Of a stretch of DNA of 64,000 bases, positions 59,768 to 64,000 are shown piece after piece (the first letter of the stretch is position 1; each line of letters starts with the position of its first letter). Below the pieces are notes generated by a model. The model had not been told where the DNA came from and ran no database searches. It saw nothing but the letters and a program-made list of their open reading frames with translations. A program made the position numbers and the translations under genes. Where the stretch lies: positions 52,231-116,230 of the forward strand of contig JBBRTB010000014.1 of assembly GCA_038244815.1 (NCBI GenBank), given 5' to 3'. The DNA is from DASVHS01 sp038244815. Its GTDB lineage: Bacteria; Acidobacteriota; Thermoanaerobaculia; Gp7-AA8.

Positions 59768-60801
59768 GACGTTTCATCACCATCCTGATTTTTCTCACGG
59801 CGGTCTCCGCGGGCGTGGCACAGGCCTCGTGGTACGACGACTACGATGCCGGCTTGAACGCGATCAAAGCAGGTGATTGGAAGGTCGCGGCCGAGAAGAT
59901 GAGCGCGGCGATCGCTCGCAACCCCGGCGAGAACAACAACGCCCGTACGTATGGCGCGATCTTCATCAACTATCACCCCTACTACTACCGCGCCGTCGCT
60001 TACATCAATCTGGGCCAGTACCAGAAGGCTGTCGCCGATCTCGAAAGGACCAGTGGCCCGGGCGCCGTCGACCGCGGGTCCATCGATACGCTGATGGCCC
60101 AGGCGAAGAAGGGTGCCGAGACTCCCGCGGTCACCGAGACGTCGAAGCCACCGGTAACGACGACGACCGAGACGTCGAAGCCGCCGGTCCCCTCGATCGA
60201 CAACGCACTGCGCAGTCGCGCTCGCGCCGCGCTGGACGATGCCAGCACTCATCTGAAGTCGGCGCGCGACCGGAAGGCGAATGGCACAGCAGAATATCGC
60301 AGGGCCGAAGACCGCTACCTCGATGCGAACAGCAGGTGGGGATCTGCGAAGTCGAACGACGACCTCAACGCCGTCCTGGCGGAAGCAGACAACGTCAAGC
60401 TGCTGGCCGATTCGGCCGCGGCGCCCGAGGTGGCCGTCGTCATCCCGCCGCCGCCCCCGCCGACGAGCACGGGAAGAATCGGTGACGCCACCGAGCATAC
60501 GATCGGCAATACCACCGCCCGTCTGCGAAACGCGTTGCAGGATTACTTCAACGGCGATTTCGACAAGGCCCAGCAGGCATTTGAGACGCTTTCGCGGGAG
60601 ATGCCGCGCAACCCGTGGATCTGGGCGTTTCTCGGCGCCTCGCAATACTCGCAGTACGCGTTCGAGGGCACCGCGTCGTACAAGGAGGATGCGATGGTCT
60701 CGTTCCGGAAGGCGCGAACATACGGCAAATGGAAGAATGGACTGCCCCAGAAGTACTTCTCGCGCCGCATCCGCAACGCCTTCGAACGGACGAGCGGATA
60801 A
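59764..60801 (+). CDS. Exported TPR-like protein
   Basis: The 345-residue product has a signal peptide (MRRFITILIFLTAVSAGVAQA) and TPR-like helices at about 24-120 (YDAGLNAIKAGDWKVAAEKMSAAIARNP, YYRAVAYINLGQYQKAVADLE). Threonine/proline linkers with a duplicated TETSKPPV and a final TPR-like unit (RNALQDYFNGDFDKAQQAFETLSREMP) complete it. Coupled to the membrane kinase by a four-base overlap, it may be the envelope partner or signal-input protein of that kinase. Followed by a strong terminator. Confidence 0.82.
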   Translation: MRRFITILIFLTAVSAGVAQASWYDDYDAGLNAIKAGDWKVAAEKMSAAIARNPGENNNARTYGAIFINYHPYYYRAVAYINLGQYQKAVADLERTSGPGAVDRGSIDTLMAQAKKGAETPAVTETSKPPVTTTTETSKPPVPSIDNALRSRARAALDDASTHLKSARDRKANGTAEYRRAEDRYLDANSRWGSAKSNDDLNAVLAEADNVKLLADSAAAPEVAVVIPPPPPPTSTGRIGDATEHTIGNTTARLRNALQDYFNGDFDKAQQAFETLSREMPRNPWIWAFLGASQYSQYAFEGTASYKEDAMVSFRKARTYGKWKNGLPQKYFSRRIRNAFERTSG

Positions 60802-60802
60802 A

Positions 60803-60828
60803 AAAAAGACTCCGCGAGGAGTCTTTTT
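60803..60828. terminator. Bidirectional terminator between convergent genes
   Basis: AAAAAGACTCC (60803-60813) pairs perfectly with GGAGTCTTTTT (60818-60828) around GCGA. The A-run and T-run make it effective on both strands: for the TPR gene on plus and the histone-like gene on minus. Confidence 0.85.
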
Positions 60829-60852
60829 CAATGCAGCGTGACGTTTGTCGCT

Positions 60853-61434
60853 CTATTCGTAATCCATCCCGCCGCCCATCCCACCCGAGCTCGAGCCGCC
60901 GCCCTCGTTGCCTGTGTTGCCGCTCGAAGGGCTGCCGCCCATGCCGGAAGGTGAGGAACCGATGGATGACGTGCGTTCTTTGACCTGGTCGACGACGCGG
61001 CTGATGACGCTGCGCGCGGCGGGCATGGCACTCCTGGCCGCCATGGCTGCTGCTGCGCCGGCCGCTGCGCCCGTCGCCGCCGCAACGGTCGTCTTCGTGA
61101 CGCGGGTTCGCGCCGCTTTCCTGGCGGCTGCGCGGCGAGGAGCCTTGCGAGTGGCCTTGCGAGTGGCCTTGCGAGTGGCCTTGCGAGCGGCCTTGCTTCC
61201 GCCCTTCCGGCCGGCTGCTGGCCGGCGCGCGGAAGTCGAGCGCTTCTTCGAACCCTTCGAGCTCTTCTTCGAGCTCTTCTTCGACCCGCGGCTCTTCGAT
61301 GCGCCGCGGCTCTTCGAGCTCTTCTTGCTGGAGGAACGCTTCTTCGATGATTTCTTGCTCGACGAGCTCCGAGATCCGCCACGCTTCGCTGAGCGCTTCT
61401 TCGAGGATCTGGAGCTCTTCTTCGATGCAGCCAT
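60853..61434 (-). CDS. Histone H1-like lysine/serine-rich basic protein
   Basis: The 193-residue protein starts with about 75 residues made almost only of Lys, Ser and Arg (KKSSRSSKKRSAKR). KATR repeats (residues 84-95) and AARKAARTR follow, then a hydrophobic alanine-rich helix (about 115-140) and a Gly/Ser/Met tail ending GGGMDYE. The basic part resembles H1 or HupB/Hc1 tails that coat DNA. The alanine helix could be a membrane segment instead. AAGGAG precedes ATG 61434 by eight bases. Function inferred from composition only. Confidence 0.75.
   Translation of the reverse strand: MAASKKSSRSSKKRSAKRGGSRSSSSKKSSKKRSSSKKSSKSRGASKSRGSKKSSKKSSKGSKKRSTSARRPAAGRKGGSKAARKATRKATRKATRKAPRRAAARKAARTRVTKTTVAAATGAAAGAAAAMAARSAMPAARSVISRVVDQVKERTSSIGSSPSGMGGSPSSGNTGNEGGGSSSGGMGGGMDYE
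61142..61196. repeat. 12-bp tandem repeat coding for KATR units
   Basis: GCCTTGCGAGTG occurs three times exactly, once with one change (GCG for GTG), and then in part. Being a multiple of three, the unit adds or removes four residues (KATR) per step without frameshift. Confidence 0.85.
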
Positions 61435-61545
61435 GTTCTGTCTCCTTCTGAATGTTCGGTGTGGGGGGACCGTAATCGGGATCAGGAATCACGCTGCGTG
61501 CAATCTGTGTGGTGCACGCGTTGCAACAAACCAATGTAGACGAAC

Positions 61546-63708
61546 ATGTCGCGATTGTCACGCGTAACACCGGCGCGCTGGATCCTGCTCGTCGCGACCA
61601 TTGTGTTCGTCGCGCTGGAGATCTTTTGCGTCTATCTGGCGGTCTTCAATCACCGGATTTCCGGCGAGCTCCTGGACGGTCACTGGCGCTCTCCCACGAT
61701 CATCTCGTCGGCTGCGGGAGGGCACGAGCACGAGGTCCTGCGTCTCTATGGCGTCGACTGGCGCGTGACGCCGCCGGTTCGTCTGGACGCGCTGCCCGGA
61801 TACGTCGGGAACGCCTTTCTGGCCGCCGAAGACGTGCGGTTTCATCATCACCTCGGGGTGGATCCGATCGGGATGGCCCGCGCGCTCGTTGCCGACGTCC
61901 GCGGGCATGGCATCGTTCAGGGCGGCAGCACCATCGATCAGCAGATCATCAAGACCCGATACCTGACCCAGGCGCGCACGTGGCGCCGCAAGTTTGTCGA
62001 GCTGATCCTGGCCGTGCTTCTCGACGCCCGCCTCTCCAAGGACGAGATCCTCGAGCTCTACATCAACGAGGTCTACCTCGGACACTCGGGCGGCAGTCCG
62101 GTCCTGGGCGTCGACGAGGCTTCGCGGCTCTATTTCGGCAAGCCAGCCAGCCGGTTGCGTGCCGACGAGGCTGCGCTGCTCGCCTCGATCGTGCGGGCGC
62201 CGAACATCCTCAGCAAGACCCGGCTCGACCTGGCCCGTGACCTGCGCAACGGCATCCTGCGCACCATGGTCGACCACGGCTGGCTGGCACCGTCCGAATA
62301 CAGCGCCGCCATCAATCGGGCCGTCGATTTCGGCAGTGGTTCATTGCCGCCTTCGCCCTTTCCTTTTTACCTGCGGGCCGTCCGCTCCGAGATCGCCCGG
62401 CGCACCGGCGCGGAGGCAATCATCGAAGGCGGACTGACGATCGTGACCGAGATCGATCCGGTCGCGCAGAGGGAGGCCGAGCGCGTGGCTTCCCGTGCTC
62501 CGGAACAGCTCGAGTCCCGCTTCTCCTGGATTCGCGCGCAGTCGCGGCAGGAGCCGCTTCAGGCAGCCATTCTCTCGGTCGATCCGCGCGACGGAGGGAT
62601 CCGCGCGCTGGTCGGCGGTCGTGATTTCCGGGCTTCGCCGTTCGATCGCACCACCTCGATGCACCGGCAGCCGGGATCGGCGTTCAAGACTTTCGCGTAT
62701 GCCGCCGCAATCGCTTCGAAACGCGTGACCACCGCTTCACTCCTCCTCGACGCCCCGGTGACGATCGAAGTCAGCGACCACGAGTCCTGGACGCCGCAGA
62801 ACTACGACGAGAAGTTCCGCGGTCGCGTGACGCTGCGGCAGGCCTTCGAGGCCTCGCTCAATGTGCCCACGGTGCGCATGACCCAGCAGGTCGGATTGCA
62901 GAGAGTGGTCAGCACCGCGGAGAAATTCGGCTTCGAGGAAGAGATGGCCGCCGTGCCTGCGCTCCCCCTGGGGGTCACCGACGTGACGATGCGGGAGCTC
63001 ACCGCCGCCTACACTCCCTTCCCCAATCTCGGCGTGCGCGTCGAGCCGTTCCTGATCAAGGCGGTTCGCGACCGCCACGGCAAAACGTTGTTCAGCGAGA
63101 CCGCACACGAGAAACGCGTCTGCGGCGCCGACGTCGCGTACGTGATGCACTCGCTGTTGCGCGGAGTGGTGCGCCGCGGTACGGCGTCGCGGCTGAAACG
63201 CTATGGCTTGTCCTATGTCGCCGGAAAGACGGGAACGACCAACGACTATCGCGATGCCTGGTTCGTCGGTTACACGCCCGACATGGTGACGACGGTCTGG
63301 GTCGGTTATGACCATGGCGCGCCGCTGCGTCTGTCGTCAGCCGAGGCGGCCATCCCGATCTGGGGCGCCTACATGAGCGCCATCCCGCACCGGCACGACG
63401 AGCCGAAGCCGCCGGCCGGTGTCACCTTTCGCGATATCGATCCGGAGACCGGAATGATCTGGGATCAGGGCTGTCCCGGCCCCGTCCACGAGGTGTTCCT
63501 CGAGGGCACCGCGCCGACGAAACATTGTCCGCGCGGCTTCCTCGGCGGCATCGTGCGGCGCGTCTTCTTCGAGTCGGAACACTTCGACGAGCCGCCCGCG
63601 ATCAGCTTCGAGAAGTTCCGCGAATGGGCCAACGAGGTCGATCGCAACCGGCAGGAGGTGGAGGGATTTTTCGGCCGGCTGCGCCGCTTTTTCCGCAGCC
63701 GCGACTAG
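61546..63708 (+). CDS. Class A penicillin-binding protein (GT51 plus transpeptidase)
   Basis: The 720-residue bifunctional peptidoglycan synthase has one N-terminal membrane helix (about 11-33). Its GT51 domain (about 60-235) has the catalytic glutamate E95 in EDVRFHHHLGVD and QGGSTIDQQIIK; the usual STITQQ threonine is aspartate. The transpeptidase domain has S378 and K381 in PGSAFKTF, SLN, and KTGTT at K561. It polymerises glycan strands and crosslinks them in the periplasm. The C-terminal tail is basic. No partner gene is adjacent. Confidence 0.94.
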   Translation: MSRLSRVTPARWILLVATIVFVALEIFCVYLAVFNHRISGELLDGHWRSPTIISSAAGGHEHEVLRLYGVDWRVTPPVRLDALPGYVGNAFLAAEDVRFHHHLGVDPIGMARALVADVRGHGIVQGGSTIDQQIIKTRYLTQARTWRRKFVELILAVLLDARLSKDEILELYINEVYLGHSGGSPVLGVDEASRLYFGKPASRLRADEAALLASIVRAPNILSKTRLDLARDLRNGILRTMVDHGWLAPSEYSAAINRAVDFGSGSLPPSPFPFYLRAVRSEIARRTGAEAIIEGGLTIVTEIDPVAQREAERVASRAPEQLESRFSWIRAQSRQEPLQAAILSVDPRDGGIRALVGGRDFRASPFDRTTSMHRQPGSAFKTFAYAAAIASKRVTTASLLLDAPVTIEVSDHESWTPQNYDEKFRGRVTLRQAFEASLNVPTVRMTQQVGLQRVVSTAEKFGFEEEMAAVPALPLGVTDVTMRELTAAYTPFPNLGVRVEPFLIKAVRDRHGKTLFSETAHEKRVCGADVAYVMHSLLRGVVRRGTASRLKRYGLSYVAGKTGTTNDYRDAWFVGYTPDMVTTVWVGYDHGAPLRLSSAEAAIPIWGAYMSAIPHRHDEPKPPAGVTFRDIDPETGMIWDQGCPGPVHEVFLEGTAPTKHCPRGFLGGIVRRVFFESEHFDEPPAISFEKFREWANEVDRNRQEVEGFFGRLRRFFRSRD

Positions 63709-63709
63709 T

Positions 63710-63738
63710 TTGACAGCCACCGGCGACGGGTCTACATT
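63710..63738 (+). promoter_or_regulatory. Strong sigma-70-type promoter of the riboswitch transcript
   Basis: A perfect TTGACA (63710-63715) and TACATT (63733-63738) are separated by exactly 17 bases, the best promoter match in the window. The predicted start near 63745 coincides with the first stem of the SAM-II aptamer. Confidence 0.85.
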
Positions 63739-63745
63739 ACCAGTC

Positions 63746-63800
63746 GCTGGAGTGATTTGGGGCCGCTTGCAACCAGCCTAAAAAAAGCTAAATTGCCGCC
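63746..63800 (+). ncRNA. SAM-II-type S-adenosylmethionine riboswitch
   Basis: The hallmarks of the SAM-II pseudoknot are present in order: stem P1 GCTGG (63746-63750) with CCAGC (63773-63777); loop 1 with TGATTT (63753-63758) and TTGCAA (63767-63772); then a run of A and the invariant AGCTAAA (63786-63792), followed by GCC for the second helix. SAM-II riboswitches control methionine and SAM genes such as metX or metK; the controlled gene lies beyond the right edge. The match is by eye to the known consensus; no covariance model was run. Confidence 0.8.
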
Positions 63801-63827
63801 GTAGTCGAACGATAAGTTTTCGATTTG

Positions 63828-63859
63828 GCCCCACGAGAACTCGTGGGGCTTTATTTTTT
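63828..63859 (+). terminator. Terminator of the SAM-II riboswitch
   Basis: GCCCCACGAG (63828-63837) pairs with CTCGTGGGGC (63840-63849) around AA, followed by TTTATTTTTT. GGGGCC in loop 1 of the aptamer (63759-63764) is complementary to GGCCCC at 63827-63832 and could act as anti-terminator when SAM is absent. Confidence 0.88.
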
Positions 63860-63860
63860 A

Positions 63861-64000
63861 CCCAGCAACCCAGCAACCCAGCAACCCAGCAACCCAGCAA
63901 CCCAGCAACCCAGCAACCCAGCAACCCAGCAACCCAGCAACCCAGCAACCCAGCAACCCAGCAACCCAGCAACCCAGCAACCCAGCAACCCAGCAACCCA
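63861..64000. repeat. 8-bp tandem repeat (CCCAGCAA) running off the window
   Basis: The unit CCCAGCAA is repeated without change about 17.5 times (140 bases) and continues past the edge. Because eight is not a multiple of three it is unlikely to be coding; the apparent minus-strand frame is an artefact. It lies between the riboswitch terminator and the unseen controlled gene. Confidence 0.95.

Noticed and set aside
53428..60801. Type VI secretion regulatory locus
   Set aside because: FHA, PP2C and kinase genes are present, but no Tss structural genes (sheath, Hcp, VgrG, ClpV, TssJLM) occur in the window.
63778..63996. Minus-strand open frame encoding repeated LLGCWVAG
   Set aside because: It is only the translation of the 8-bp tandem repeat plus the riboswitch terminator; no start context or conserved domain.

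Overview
The window is GC-rich, densely packed chromosomal DNA from a free-living, diderm (Gram-negative-type) bacterium. Oar-like TonB receptor, FadL-type porin and TPR/beta-barrel genes, lipoprotein signals and an MlaD-type protein all imply an outer membrane. The mix of a bacillithiol operon, an MglA-type GTPase, FHA and Hanks-type kinase genes, carboxypeptidase-regulatory-like repeat proteins and dispersed REP-like elements fits Acidobacteriota best. That is an inference from gene content; no rRNA or other phylogenetic marker was examined. No tRNA, rRNA, phage, transposase or CRISPR array was seen. No stretch longer than 300 bases lacks a gene.

Layout. 1-1064: 3' end of a TonB-dependent receptor and its terminator. 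1096-7343: an Fe-S regulator and the overlapping sufBCDSUT operon. 7468-14517 (minus strand): galU, a Phd/RelE-type toxin-antitoxin pair, maf, an MCE-domain protein, ddl, an ABC-exporter-like permease and two small membrane proteins. 14606-17891: a BNR beta-propeller protein, a small secreted protein and KDPG aldolase. 17954-22288: an mglA-like GTPase followed by bshC-bshB1-bshA. 22301-32336: lytic transglycosylase, proS, FadL-like porin, VanX-like dipeptidase, a GGDEF/EAL protein and a glycosyltransferase. 32356-41401: Trm112-like protein, O-antigen ligase, an ECF sigma/anti-sigma/DUF4097 set, a lipoprotein cyclophilin, an AmgK-like kinase, an NAD-type isocitrate dehydrogenase, a DUF309 protein and a two-domain siroheme-decarboxylase-like protein. 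41535-46606: CDGSH protein, signal peptidase I, an FHA-GAF-adenylate cyclase and a repeat-rich surface protein. 46659-53325: a PAS-GGDEF-EAL protein beside a minus-strand exopolysaccharide set (TPR/YaiO-like barrel, GT2 synthase, GH26 hydrolase). 53428-60801: a phospho-signalling cluster (PP2C phosphatase, serine protease-FHA, FHA protein, kinase-FHA, kinase, TPR protein). 60853-63708: a histone-H1-like protein and a class A penicillin-binding protein. 63710-64000: a promoter, a SAM-II-type riboswitch with terminator, then an 8-bp tandem repeat.

How parts work together. Suf genes build Fe-S clusters under an Rrf2 regulator whose promoter carries a long palindrome. The bsh genes make the thiol bacillithiol and appear co-transcribed with a Ras-like GTPase. 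Envelope functions recur: ddl, slt, VanX-like, PBP, lepB, O-antigen ligase, galU and the GT2 polysaccharide system. Three signalling layers (c-di-GMP, cAMP with FHA, and Ser/Thr phosphorylation with FHA readers) sit among them. The strongest candidates for a new system are the kinase/phosphatase/protease-FHA cluster and the synthase-dependent polysaccharide operon. The clearest regulatory find is the SAM-II riboswitch at the right edge.
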